A stretch of DNA of 64,000 nucleotides, taken from assembly GCA_963729995.1 (NCBI GenBank), contig CAVSPF010000003.1, positions 124,001-188,000 of the forward strand, in the 5' to 3' direction. The notes beneath the pieces were generated by a model. That model was not told where the DNA came from. It did no database searches and was given only the letters and a program-made list of their open reading frames with translations. Shown piece by piece: positions 34,122 to 41,003 of the stretch. Origin of the DNA: VRUE01 sp963729995. GTDB lineage: Bacteria; Actinomycetota; Thermoleophilia; Solirubrobacterales; 70-9. Both the position numbers and the translations under genes were made by a program. Every line of letters starts with the position of its first letter. The first letter of the stretch is position 1.

Positions 34122-34780
34122 GGGACCGCTACTCGATCGTCGTCGGCCTGCTCTTCGCCGCGGTCGTCCTGTTCGCGCTCCTAACCGACGTCGGCCGCGA
34201 AAACGGCGGCACTCTGGGGCTCGAAAGGAAACCGGCGCGCTGGCCGCTGCCGGCGTTTGCGGTTCCGGTCGCCGCCAGTCGCCTGGAAGGCGACGCGAAC
34301 ATAGCTCCGGACGACTGCACGACCTCGCAGCTGCCCTGTCCGGCAAGCGCCCGGCGCACCCCCGCCTGCCGGGTTCCCGGTGCGGACGTCATCCGCGTTT
34401 GCGACCTCTTCAATCGCCCGTCCGTGCTCTCGTTCTGGTTCGGCGGCGGCGGCGACTGCGTCGATCAGCAGGACGTCGTCAACGCTGTATACGCGCGCTA
34501 CCGTGGGCGGGTGAACTTCCTCTCGCTGGACGTGCGCGACGACCGTGGCACCGTACGCAACCTGGTCCGTCAGCGTGGCTGGAGAATGCCCGTGGGCTTC
34601 GATCGCGACGGCGCCGTGGCCAGCCTTTACCGGATCGGGGGCTGTCCAACCTTTGCCTATGCCTACCCCGGCGGAACCCTGCAGGACGCCAGCATCGGCA
34701 ACCTGACCGTCAGCCAGCTCAGCGCGCGGGTGGACGCACTCCTGCATGCCACCCACGTGGCACAGGCGGGAGGAAGGTGA
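34118..34780 (+). CDS. Membrane-anchored thioredoxin-fold (TlpA/redoxin-like) protein lacking CxxC
   Basis: 220 residues. One N-terminal membrane anchor (IVVGLLFAAVVLFALL) and an extracytoplasmic thioredoxin-like domain: SVLSFWFGGGGDCVDQQDVVN, NFLSLDVRDD, GWRMPVGFDRDGAVASLYRIGGCPTFAYAYPGG. The strand-active-site-helix and cis-Pro (GCPTF) layout is that of TlpA, but the usual WCPPC is GGGDC, leaving one Cys. Other Cys pairs lie earlier (ACRVPGADVIRVC). Classical dithiol reductase activity is doubtful. Overlaps MMPL by GTGA, so it may act on that exporter or its cargo. Confidence 0.75.
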   Translation: MRDRYSIVVGLLFAAVVLFALLTDVGRENGGTLGLERKPARWPLPAFAVPVAASRLEGDANIAPDDCTTSQLPCPASARRTPACRVPGADVIRVCDLFNRPSVLSFWFGGGGDCVDQQDVVNAVYARYRGRVNFLSLDVRDDRGTVRNLVRQRGWRMPVGFDRDGAVASLYRIGGCPTFAYAYPGGTLQDASIGNLTVSQLSARVDALLHATHVAQAGGR

Positions 34781-34781
34781 G

Positions 34782-35447
34782 ATGGGGGCAGCCGAGAGCC
34801 CCGGCTGGGTGCCCTCTCCCGAACAGGGATGGGTCGCGCCACATGTCGCCGCCGAGTTCCCCGGCCTGGCGATCGCCTCGATAGAGGTCGACGGTCGCCC
34901 GCGCCGCCGCAGCCCCGAGCCCGTCCGCCGTCGCCTCCGCGTCCTCTCCGACCGCTTCTTCGGCGCCCACGCGATTCAGATGCGCAGCCGGCCGATCCCC
35001 TGGGCCTACCGCGTCTTCTTTCGCCAGATCGGCCTTGACCCCGACCGCACCCGCACCCCGGTCGAGCAGCTGGCGCTGGATCGGCTTCAGGACGGCGCCT
35101 TCAAGAGCCGCGGCCTGCCCGCGGACGCACTGACAATTGCGACGATCGAGACCGGCATCGCGCTGCGCGTCTTCGATGCCGATCGGCTCGAGGGACGGCT
35201 ATGCATACGCGACTCGGCGCCGGGCGAGTCCCTCGCCGGAAGGCACGGCGACCTGCCTCAGGGGACGCTGGTGCTCGCCGACGAGCGCATGCCTGTCGGG
35301 TTGCTGTTTGGCGCGACCGCTGACGGACAGCGGGTGGAAGACGGGACCCGCCGCTTCGCGATCGCTGCGGTGCAGGTCAACGGTGTGCCCCAGATCGCGG
35401 TCGACGAGGCGCTCTGGATGGCAGCCGCGACGCTTGAGGCTGGGTGA
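34782..35447 (+). CDS. B3/B4 (tRNA-binding) domain protein
   Basis: 221 residues with the B3/4 fold otherwise found in phenylalanyl-tRNA synthetase beta chains: RSRPIPWAYRVFFRQIGLDPDRTRTPVEQLALDRLQDG and IETGIALRVFDADRLEGRLCIRDS. Stand-alone B3/4 proteins are thought to edit or bind tRNA or amino-acyl adducts, unproven here. ATG at 34782 sits just after AGGAAGG and one nt after the previous stop. Contains an upstream in-frame stretch that is part of the thioredoxin gene, not used. Confidence 0.8.
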   Translation: MGAAESPGWVPSPEQGWVAPHVAAEFPGLAIASIEVDGRPRRRSPEPVRRRLRVLSDRFFGAHAIQMRSRPIPWAYRVFFRQIGLDPDRTRTPVEQLALDRLQDGAFKSRGLPADALTIATIETGIALRVFDADRLEGRLCIRDSAPGESLAGRHGDLPQGTLVLADERMPVGLLFGATADGQRVEDGTRRFAIAAVQVNGVPQIAVDEALWMAAATLEAG

Positions 35448-35472
35448 CGCGCGTCACCGGGGGATCTACACT
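35443..35472 (+). promoter_or_regulatory. Palindromic -35 region and -10 of next gene
   Basis: GGTGACGCGCGTCACC (35443-35458) is a perfect 16-bp palindrome across the end of the B3/B4 gene. Seventeen nt after GTGACG, which could serve as -35, lies TACACT (35467-35472), and 7 nt later the GTG at 35480. A regulator bound to the palindrome would block the -35. Confidence 0.6.
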
Positions 35473-35479
35473 GCTGATG

Positions 35480-35986
35480 GTGGGTCTGCTGCAAAGAGAC
35501 ACGGTTCTCGCGCCCTGCGTAGGCGGCGACGAGCGCCTCGCTCGCGCTGAGCTGCGGCGCCAGATCGGTCGCCTCGAGGGAGAGTTCGCAAGCCTCGTCG
35601 CCGAGGCCTTCCCCCGCCTCGAGATCGACACCCGGGTTCCAGGCGCGGCTCGCGAGCCCCGCATGATCGGCCTCGGCGAGCTGGAGATGGTGCGCGATGC
35701 CCTCGTGGCGCGCATCGCGGCGGCGCGTTGCACCCTGGGCGAGAGGGCGGAGGTCGAGACCCGCAATCGCGAGCTGCTGGAGCAAATGCTGGCCAAGCCG
35801 GCCGACTTCAAGTGGCTGCGGATCTCGCGCGCCGACGTCGGCGAGCCGGGCTGCGGCCACTGGCATTCGCGGCCGCGGCTCGGCCCGCTCGGAATGCTGA
35901 TGGGCTGGTGGCGGGTCAAGGTGTCATCCGGATGCCCATTACCCGGGCGGCTTGCGGCCGTTGAGCGGAGCCCGGAAGACCGATGA
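35480..35986 (+). CDS. Conserved hypothetical protein (GHWHSRPRLGPLGMLMGWWRVK family)
   Basis: 168 residues; the ATG at 35477 is one codon earlier. No known domain recognised. The first half is helical and acidic (ERLARAELRRQIGRLEGEFASLV, a probable coiled coil); the second ends in the striking conserved-looking KPADFKWLRISRADVGEPGCGHWHSRPRLGPLGMLMGWWRVKVSSGCP, with His, Cys and Trp spaced as if for metal or nucleic-acid binding. Driven by its own leaderless-type promoter rather than the upstream operon. Overlaps the next frame by 35 nt. Confidence 0.65.
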   Translation: MGLLQRDTVLAPCVGGDERLARAELRRQIGRLEGEFASLVAEAFPRLEIDTRVPGAAREPRMIGLGELEMVRDALVARIAAARCTLGERAEVETRNRELLEQMLAKPADFKWLRISRADVGEPGCGHWHSRPRLGPLGMLMGWWRVKVSSGCPLPGRLAAVERSPEDR

Positions 35987-36356
35987 GCGTCCGCCGGCGC
36001 CATGGGGCTCGTTCCCGCTCGTCGAGCTGACCGTTCTCGCCGGCATCGTGATGCTGGCGATCGGTTTCTTCGGCAGGAGCCCGACCGCACTGGCAGTCGG
36101 GGTCGTGCTTGGCGGGCTGGGCGGTCTCGAGCTGTCGATCCGCGAGCACTTCGCCGGCTATCGCTCCCACACGACGCTGCTTGCCGGAACCGTCTTCGTG
36201 CTCATCGTCGGCGGTGTCCTCTACCTTGCCCACTTGGTGCTGGCGGTCGGTCTGGCGATCGGGGCGGTTGCTTTCCTCATCGCCTTCCTGGTGCTGCGCC
36301 GCGCCTTCCAGCGCGCTTCCGGCGGCTACTCGTTCAAGGCCGGCCGTCTGCTCTAG
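35952..36356 (+). CDS. Small multi-pass membrane protein of unknown function
   Basis: 134 residues, TTG start (TTG 35961 is an alternative). After a short cytoplasmic lead (RPPAPWGSFPLVE), four hydrophobic helices: LTVLAGIVMLAIGFF, TALAVGVVLGGLGGLELSI, HTTLLAGTVFVLIVGGVLYLAHLV and LAIGAVAFLIAFLVL. The polar motif REHFAGYRSHTTLLAG between helices 2 and 3 and the RRAFQRASGGYSF tail recur in homologous-looking actinobacterial proteins as far as I recall. No function known. Confidence 0.65.
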   Translation: MRPLSGARKTDERPPAPWGSFPLVELTVLAGIVMLAIGFFGRSPTALAVGVVLGGLGGLELSIREHFAGYRSHTTLLAGTVFVLIVGGVLYLAHLVLAVGLAIGAVAFLIAFLVLRRAFQRASGGYSFKAGRLL

Positions 36357-36370
36357 CTGTCCCGCCCGCT

Positions 36371-36742
36371 CTAGACAAAGGCCATTTGCGGGTGGCCCGC
36401 GCCTTTGGCGGTCAGGGCGGTTGAGAGCAGCGTACGCTGGCGGGCGGTTAGCGTCCCCAGGCGCTTGTTCTCGTTCAGGGCGACGCCCTGCAAGAACTTG
36501 TGGGCACGGGTTCGCCCCCAGCGGCGCTGGCTGGTCAAGAGCTCGGCAAGGGACATGCTGTCGGCTTCCCAGGGGCAATCTCGGATCACATCCGCCACAT
36601 CGACGTCGCCTCGTGCGATCGAGCGCTTCAGCTCTGCCCGCGCGAGCCGTACGTGGTTGGCGCGGGCCAGCGCCCGCATGTGCTGGGGGATGTGAATGGC
36701 GGAAGCGGTCGTCGAAGCTGGGGCGATCAAGGCAGCGTCCAC
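36371..36742 (-). CDS. Actinobacterial integration host factor (mIHF/sIHF type)
   Basis: 123 residues. The DNA-binding region LARANHVRLARAELKRSIARGDVDVADVIRDCPWEADSMSLAELLTSQRRWGRTRAHKFLQGVALNENKRLGTLTARQR matches the H2TH-containing mIHF/sIHF nucleoid proteins of Actinobacteria. GTG start behind a strong GGGAGGAG. A non-conserved ~20-residue lead precedes the domain. The 250-nt region to the right is non-coding apart from its leader and promoter. Expected to bend DNA and compact the nucleoid. Confidence 0.9.
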   Translation of the reverse strand: MDAALIAPASTTASAIHIPQHMRALARANHVRLARAELKRSIARGDVDVADVIRDCPWEADSMSLAELLTSQRRWGRTRAHKFLQGVALNENKRLGTLTARQRTLLSTALTAKGAGHPQMAFV

Positions 36743-36993
36743 TGTGACTCCTCCCTTCAGGGGTCTCTAACTGGTTCTCTCCATTGCGCCGAGCCAGCGG
36801 CGGCGCCGCGAGCCGGGTGAGCCGAGTGTTCACCGCCGCTTCCTCCTGTCCCTGGATGCGGTCGGCGCGGAGGCAAGCTACGTCGTCGGGACGGTGACCG
36901 TCAACCCGCAATTACCCAAGTCGCCCCGGGTCGTTCGCTAAGAGCACCTTTTTCTCCGGCGGCCTCGCCTTGTACGGCTTTGCACAAGACCGA

Positions 36994-37015
36994 AACTACC
37001 CCGACTGGGGTAGTT
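36994..37015 (-). terminator. Hairpin over the stop codon of the SPT-like gene
   Basis: AACTACCCC (36994-37002) and GGGGTAGTT (37007-37015) form a perfect 9-bp stem with a 4-nt loop, covering the stop codon of the minus-strand gene. No clear U-run follows, so intrinsic termination is only possible. Confidence 0.4.
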
Positions 37016-38255
37016 CGGGGAAGTCTTGGATGACGCGGGCAACGGTGGCGAGCGCTCGGTCCAGGTGCTCGCGCTCGTGGGTTGCCATCAGACTGGTTCG
37101 AAGCAGCGCCCCGCCCGGGGGCACTGCCGGATGGACCGCGACGTTGGTGTAGACGCCAGCGTCGAAGAGCGCCTTCCAGAGCAGCACAGCCTGCCAATCG
37201 TCGCCGACGACGACCGGCACGACCGGGGTTGTCACCACGGTGCCGCCGGGGAGCGTGCCGGGCTCGATGACCCTGAGGCCGAGCTTCCGCAGCCCCTCGC
37301 GCAGGTACTCGGCGTTTCGCAGCAGCGTGTCGAAGAGGGGTGGGCCATCCGAGCGGATCACGCGCAGCGCCGCCAGCGCCGCACCGACCGCGGCCGGGAC
37401 CGCCGAGGCGCTGAAGATGAACGAGCGCGAGGCGATCCGCAGGTACTCGATCACGTCGGCCGGGCCGGCGACGAAGCCGCCGCAGGAGGCGAGGCTCTTG
37501 GAGAACGTCCCCATCCTCAGGTCGACCTCGGCCTCCAGTCCGAACAGCTCGCAAACGCCGGCGCCCCGCGCCCCCAGCACGCCCGCCCCGTGCGCCTCGT
37601 CGACCATCAGCCGTGCGCCGTGCGCCGTGCACAGCTCGACGATCCGCGGCAGGTCGCAGACGTCGCCCTCCATCGAGAAGACCCCGTCGACGACGACCAG
37701 CACGCCGCCCCCGTCCTCGGCGGCGCGCCCGAGCATCTTCTCCAGCTTGTCCATCCGGTTGTGGCGGAACGGCCGCAGCTTGGCGCCCGACAGCCTGCAG
37801 CCGTCGAGGATCGAGGCGTGGTCACCGGAGTCGCAGATCACCGTGTCGCCGGGCTCGAGGATCGTCCCGATGCAGCCCAGGTTCGCCTGGTAGCCGGTCG
37901 TGTAGACGATTGCGTCCTCGGTTCCCATCCACTCCGCCAGCTCGCGCTCCAGCTCGACGTGCAGCGGCGTGGTCCCGTTCAGCAGGCGGGAGCCGGTTAC
38001 GCCCGTGCCGTAGGTCTCGAGCGCATCCCGCGCCGCCTGCTTGACGCGCTCGTCGCCGGTCAGCCCGAGGTAGTTGTTCGAGCCGAGCATGATCGTTTCC
38101 CGGCCCTCCATCTCGACCACCGGGCCGGCCTGTGAGGTGAGCAGCCTGAAGTAGGGGAGGAGGTCGTGCTGCCTGGCCGCTTCGAGCTGCTCGAGACGGT
38201 CGTGGCTGCGGGCCTTCTCGAAGACGTCGACAGGGGCCTTGGTTGTGTCGTTCAT
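36996..38255 (-). CDS. Alpha-oxoamine synthase, serine-palmitoyltransferase-like
   Basis: 419-residue PLP enzyme of the alpha-oxoamine synthase family (SPT, BioF, KBL), condensing an amino acid with an acyl-CoA. GSNNYLGLTGDERV, GTGVTGSRLLNGTTPLHVELERELA and FVVDEAHGAGVLG-type MVDEAHGAGVLG are present; the PLP lysine lies in GTFSKSLASCGGFVAG, and RSFIFSASAVPA follows. GTFSKS with CGGFV is the pattern of serine palmitoyltransferases, whereas BioF and KBL usually read GTLGKA. Divergent, 26 nt away, from a gene resembling bacterial ceramide synthase. The ATG is leaderless (TACACT-N7-ATG). Confidence 0.88.
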   Translation of the reverse strand: MNDTTKAPVDVFEKARSHDRLEQLEAARQHDLLPYFRLLTSQAGPVVEMEGRETIMLGSNNYLGLTGDERVKQAARDALETYGTGVTGSRLLNGTTPLHVELERELAEWMGTEDAIVYTTGYQANLGCIGTILEPGDTVICDSGDHASILDGCRLSGAKLRPFRHNRMDKLEKMLGRAAEDGGGVLVVVDGVFSMEGDVCDLPRIVELCTAHGARLMVDEAHGAGVLGARGAGVCELFGLEAEVDLRMGTFSKSLASCGGFVAGPADVIEYLRIASRSFIFSASAVPAAVGAALAALRVIRSDGPPLFDTLLRNAEYLREGLRKLGLRVIEPGTLPGGTVVTTPVVPVVVGDDWQAVLLWKALFDAGVYTNVAVHPAVPPGGALLRTSLMATHEREHLDRALATVARVIQDFPELPQSG

Positions 38256-38262
38256 GACGCAG

Positions 38263-38268
38263 AGTGTA
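38263..38268 (-). promoter_or_regulatory. -10 box TACACT, leaderless promoter of SPT-like gene
   Basis: On the minus strand TACACT, 7 nt, then ATG (38255). The 26-nt divergent gap must also serve the plus-strand gene; an overlapping TAGGTT (38267-38272) lies 9 nt before its GTG. The two -10 boxes share bases, so the promoters may exclude each other. Confidence 0.7.
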
Positions 38269-38281
38269 GGTTCCAGTTCCC

Positions 38282-39442
38282 GTGGCAGAGGTGAGAGTCC
38301 AGCCAGTTCGCAGCAGGCGTGACCTGAAGCGCTTCGTCAAGGTCCCCTTCCGCCTTCACCGCGACCACCCGCAGTGGGTGCCGCCGCTGATCTTCGAGCG
38401 GATGGAGTTTCTGAACCGCGACAAGAACCCCTGGTTCGAACACGGCGAAGCCGAGTACCTCATCGCCGAACGTGGGGGGGAGCCGGTTGGGCGGATCAGC
38501 GCCCACGTCGATCACCGCTGGGACGAGTTTCAGGGCGGAAGCGATGCCATGTTCGGCTTCTTCGAGAGCGAGAACGACCCGGTGACGGTGAGGGCCCTGC
38601 TCGACGCCGCAACCGAGTGGGCCCATGGCAAGGGCCGCAAGCGCATCCTCGGCCCCATGGACTTCACCACCAACGACGAGGTCGGCATCCTGATCGAGGG
38701 CTACGAGCACCGGCCGAAGATCCTCGAGCCGTGGCACCCGCCGTATTACAGGGAGCTGATCGAGGCTCACGGGTTCGGCAAGGCGATGGACGTGCTGATG
38801 TGGGAACTGCACTTCGGAGAGCTGAAGGACGGCGAGCGCTTCGACCCCGCGATCCACGCCGCGGCGGCGAAGGCCCTGAACGACGAAGGGATCGTCATCC
38901 GCAACATGCGCAAGCGCGACATGGCGAACGAGGTGCGCCGCTTCATGGGCGTCTACAACGAGGCCTGGGGGAGCAACTGGGGCTTCGTGCCGATCACCGA
39001 CGCCGAGGTCGAGTTCCAGGCCAAGAACCTGAAGCAGGTGATCGACGAGGATTGGGCCTACATGGCCGAGAAGGACGGCGAGCCGGTGGGAGCGGCGCTG
39101 ACGCTTCCCGACATCAACCAGGTGATGGCGAAGTTGAACGGCCGCCTGCTGCCCTTCGGCTGGCTCAGGTTCCTGCTCGGCAAGCGGAAGATCGACGAGC
39201 TGCGCGTCTTCGCGCTGGGCGTCAAGCACGACTACCGCCACACGGGCGTCGCGGCCGGCCTCTACCTCAAGCACCTCGAGACCGCCGCCAGGCCGGGGAC
39301 GATCAAGGGCGGCGACATGGGCTGGATCCTCGAGACGAACGGGCCGATGAACCGGGCGATGGAGGGCATGGGCGGCAAGGTTGTGAAGAAGTACCGGATC
39401 TATGAGAAGGCACTTCAGTCGCCCAAGAGCCCATCCCGGTAG
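38282..39442 (+). CDS. GNAT-fold N-acyltransferase, bacterial ceramide synthase-like
   Basis: 386 residues. Two GNAT-like halves: NPWFEHGEAEYLIAERGGEPVGRISAHVD and FFESENDPVTVRALLDAATEWAHGKGRKRILGPMDFTTNDEVGILIEGYEHRPKILEPWHPPYYRELIEAHGF in the first; GEPVGAALTLPDINQVM, GVKHDYRHTGVAAGLYLKHLE and GGDMGWILETNGPMNRAMEGMGGKVVKKYRIYEK in the second. This matches my recollection of the YghO/bCerS family, one member of which (Caulobacter) N-acylates sphingoid bases. GTG start. Next to the SPT-like gene it suggests a ceramide-type lipid pathway. The stop codon lies inside the left arm of repeat copy 3. Confidence 0.8.
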   Translation: MAEVRVQPVRSRRDLKRFVKVPFRLHRDHPQWVPPLIFERMEFLNRDKNPWFEHGEAEYLIAERGGEPVGRISAHVDHRWDEFQGGSDAMFGFFESENDPVTVRALLDAATEWAHGKGRKRILGPMDFTTNDEVGILIEGYEHRPKILEPWHPPYYRELIEAHGFGKAMDVLMWELHFGELKDGERFDPAIHAAAAKALNDEGIVIRNMRKRDMANEVRRFMGVYNEAWGSNWGFVPITDAEVEFQAKNLKQVIDEDWAYMAEKDGEPVGAALTLPDINQVMAKLNGRLLPFGWLRFLLGKRKIDELRVFALGVKHDYRHTGVAAGLYLKHLETAARPGTIKGGDMGWILETNGPMNRAMEGMGGKVVKKYRIYEKALQSPKSPSR

Positions 39443-39537
39443 GGGTTCCACTTAACTTTTTCCGAAAGCAGTTGGCCGCCGTCCGAGGGCGCCGCCGCGG
39501 AAAAAGTACAAGACGTTCCACCCCTACCGGGATGGGC
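39429..39537 (+). repeat. Palindromic element, family A copy 3 (over a stop codon)
   Basis: 109-bp hairpin. Arms GCCCATCCCGGTAGGGGT (39429-39446) and its reverse complement (39520-39537) are perfect over 18 bp and contain the TAG stop of the acyltransferase gene. The 73-bp core (39447-39519) starts TCCACTTAACTTTTTCCG and ends CGGAAAAAGTACAAGACGTTCC, with a perfect inner stem CTTTTTCCG / CGGAAAAAG. Arms share only the inner GG-TAGGGGT-like end with copies 1 and 2. The hairpin could also end transcription. Confidence 0.87.
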
Positions 39538-39569
39538 CCTCATTGCTGCGAGGCGCACGCGTATCCGAC

Positions 39570-39595
39570 TTTGACCATGCTGGGACACGGTCAAA
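39570..39595. repeat. Inverted repeat TTTGACC-N12-GGTCAAA
   Basis: TTTGACC (39570-39576) and GGTCAAA (39589-39595), 7-bp perfect arms, 12-nt spacer, in the gap between repeat copy 3 and the leaderless promoter at 39677. The rest of the gap (39596-39676) shows nothing else. Arm/spacer geometry resembles 28880-28909. Possible operator. Confidence 0.4.
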
Positions 39596-39676
39596 ACCGG
39601 CAGCGGTCGCGCCCCCGCGGGCACGCAAAATGCGGAATCAGCCGCCCAACGCCTTCTAACTGCCCAAATGCATCGC

Positions 39677-39682
39677 TACAGT
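39677..39682 (+). promoter_or_regulatory. -10 box TACAGT, leaderless promoter
   Basis: TACAGT, 7 nt, GTG at 39690. No ribosome site precedes the start. Confidence 0.68.
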
Positions 39683-39689
39683 CGGCCGG

Positions 39690-40004
39690 GTGAGCGAGAT
39701 GGAGTTCGAGGGCGAGGTTCTGGCGGAGGAGGACGCCGAGGCGGGGGCCGAGCAGCCGGTGCGCGTGCTGGAGCGCTACAGGGCGCCGGTGTCACCGGTA
39801 CTGCGGGAGGAGGTCCGGACCGCGGCGATCGCGGCGGCCGGGGGAGTCCTTGCCGGCGCGGCGACCGTGGCCGCGGTCCGGGCTGTCGGTGCGGTGACCT
39901 CCCGCAAGGGGTCCGGGAGGCGGCCCTCTCGCCGCCGCGAACGTCCGGCCAATGTCGTCGCCAGCCGTTCCTTCCTGGTCGACGTCCACCTGCTCGGCCG
40001 CTGA
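39690..40004 (+). CDS. Small hypothetical protein with one membrane helix
   Basis: 104 residues, family not recognised. An acidic head (EMEFEGEVLAEEDAEAGAEQ), a region VLERYRAPVSPVLREEV, one Ala/Gly/Val-rich hydrophobic helix (RTAAIAAAGGVLAGAATVAAVRAVGAV), then an Arg-rich segment (SRKGSGRRPSRRRERP) ending in SRSFLVDVHLLGR. The GTG start is fixed by the leaderless promoter. A long opposite-strand frame runs through here but lacks protein-like features. Confidence 0.6.
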   Translation: MSEMEFEGEVLAEEDAEAGAEQPVRVLERYRAPVSPVLREEVRTAAIAAAGGVLAGAATVAAVRAVGAVTSRKGSGRRPSRRRERPANVVASRSFLVDVHLLGR

Positions 40005-40010
40005 TCGCCG

Positions 40011-40964
40011 ATGGGCCGAAAACAGGCCTATGTCACCGGGAATCGGTCCGCCGGCGGGAGGATGGCGGCACTGGAATTGGAGGTGAGGCCTCCCTCTCCG
40101 TACCGCCTGCCGACCTTTGACAGCGAGGACGGAGTGATGTGCGTGAGCGGCGGCGTCGTTGTGCGGCTGCTCCACGTGGAGGGCAGTCCTGTGCTCGTTC
40201 GCGCCTGGCAGCCGGGCGCCGAGAGGGTCGTGGTGCGGGCTGAGGCGGTTGATCCTGCCGCTGTCACCGTGCCCTGCGCTGCCCCGGCGCGGCCGTCCCC
40301 TCCCGCGGGCCCGGCGCAGCTGAGCCTGGCGGTGGAGCGGATGCGCTTTGCGCTCGGGGTCGACGACGATCTCGGTGAGCTCTACCGCCGCTTTCGCCGC
40401 GATCCGCTGCTCGGCCCGCTGCTGTGCCGCCGGCCCTACCTGCGCCCCCGCCGCCGGACGTGGCCGTGGGAGGCGCTTGCCTGGGCCGTCGTCAAGCAGC
40501 TGATCGAGACCGGTCGCGCGGCTCGGATCCAGCGCCGCATCGTCGGCCGCTGGGGGCTGCGGTTGGGGGGCGAGCGCGAAGCGCTTCGCGACGTTCCACC
40601 ACCCTGGCTGGTCGCCGGTCGGGCGCCGGCGGAGCTGGAGTCGATGGGGCTGGCCCTGCGCCGGGCAATCGCCCTGCGGGCGGTTGCCCGCGAGATCGCC
40701 GCCGCGCGCTGCGATCCGGGCGACCCGGCTGCCGACAGGCGGCTGCTTGCCGTGCCTGAGATCGGTTCGTGGACCGTTCAGTGCCTGGGGTTCTTCGGCC
40801 GCGGCGATGCCGACTCGCTGCCGGCGGCAGACCTCACCTACCTGAAGCTGGTTGGACGGCTCGCCCAGCTCGGTCGCCGTGCCACGGTGGCTGAGGTGGA
40901 GGAGTTCTACGCTCCCTACGCGCCTTTCCGCGGGCTCGCAGCCGCCTGGACGAACAGCCTGTAG
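40011..40964 (+). CDS. AlkA-like DNA glycosylase (HhH-GPD superfamily)
   Basis: 317 residues (or 300 from ATG 40062, which follows GGGAGG directly and starts MAALELEVRPPSPYRLP). N-terminal AlkA_N-like region, then the helix-hairpin-helix RRLLAVPEIGSWTVQCLGFFG and the catalytic Asp region SLPAADLTYLKLVGRL. This is the layout of 3-methyladenine DNA glycosylase II, which removes alkylated bases. Ends with FRGLAAAWTNSL. The conserved catalytic Asp is most likely that of PAADL. Confidence 0.82.
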   Translation: MGRKQAYVTGNRSAGGRMAALELEVRPPSPYRLPTFDSEDGVMCVSGGVVVRLLHVEGSPVLVRAWQPGAERVVVRAEAVDPAAVTVPCAAPARPSPPAGPAQLSLAVERMRFALGVDDDLGELYRRFRRDPLLGPLLCRRPYLRPRRRTWPWEALAWAVVKQLIETGRAARIQRRIVGRWGLRLGGEREALRDVPPPWLVAGRAPAELESMGLALRRAIALRAVAREIAAARCDPGDPAADRRLLAVPEIGSWTVQCLGFFGRGDADSLPAADLTYLKLVGRLAQLGRRATVAEVEEFYAPYAPFRGLAAAWTNSL

Positions 40965-41003
40965 GCGTAAAGGAACCTCGACGTTCAGTCGATAAGCCCG
41001 CCG

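Noticed and set aside
36743..36990. Possible further palindromic element (T5 run and ACAAGAC near 36950-36990)
   Set aside because: Has CTTTTTCTCC and GCACAAGACC in loose resemblance to family A but no matching arms or core order.
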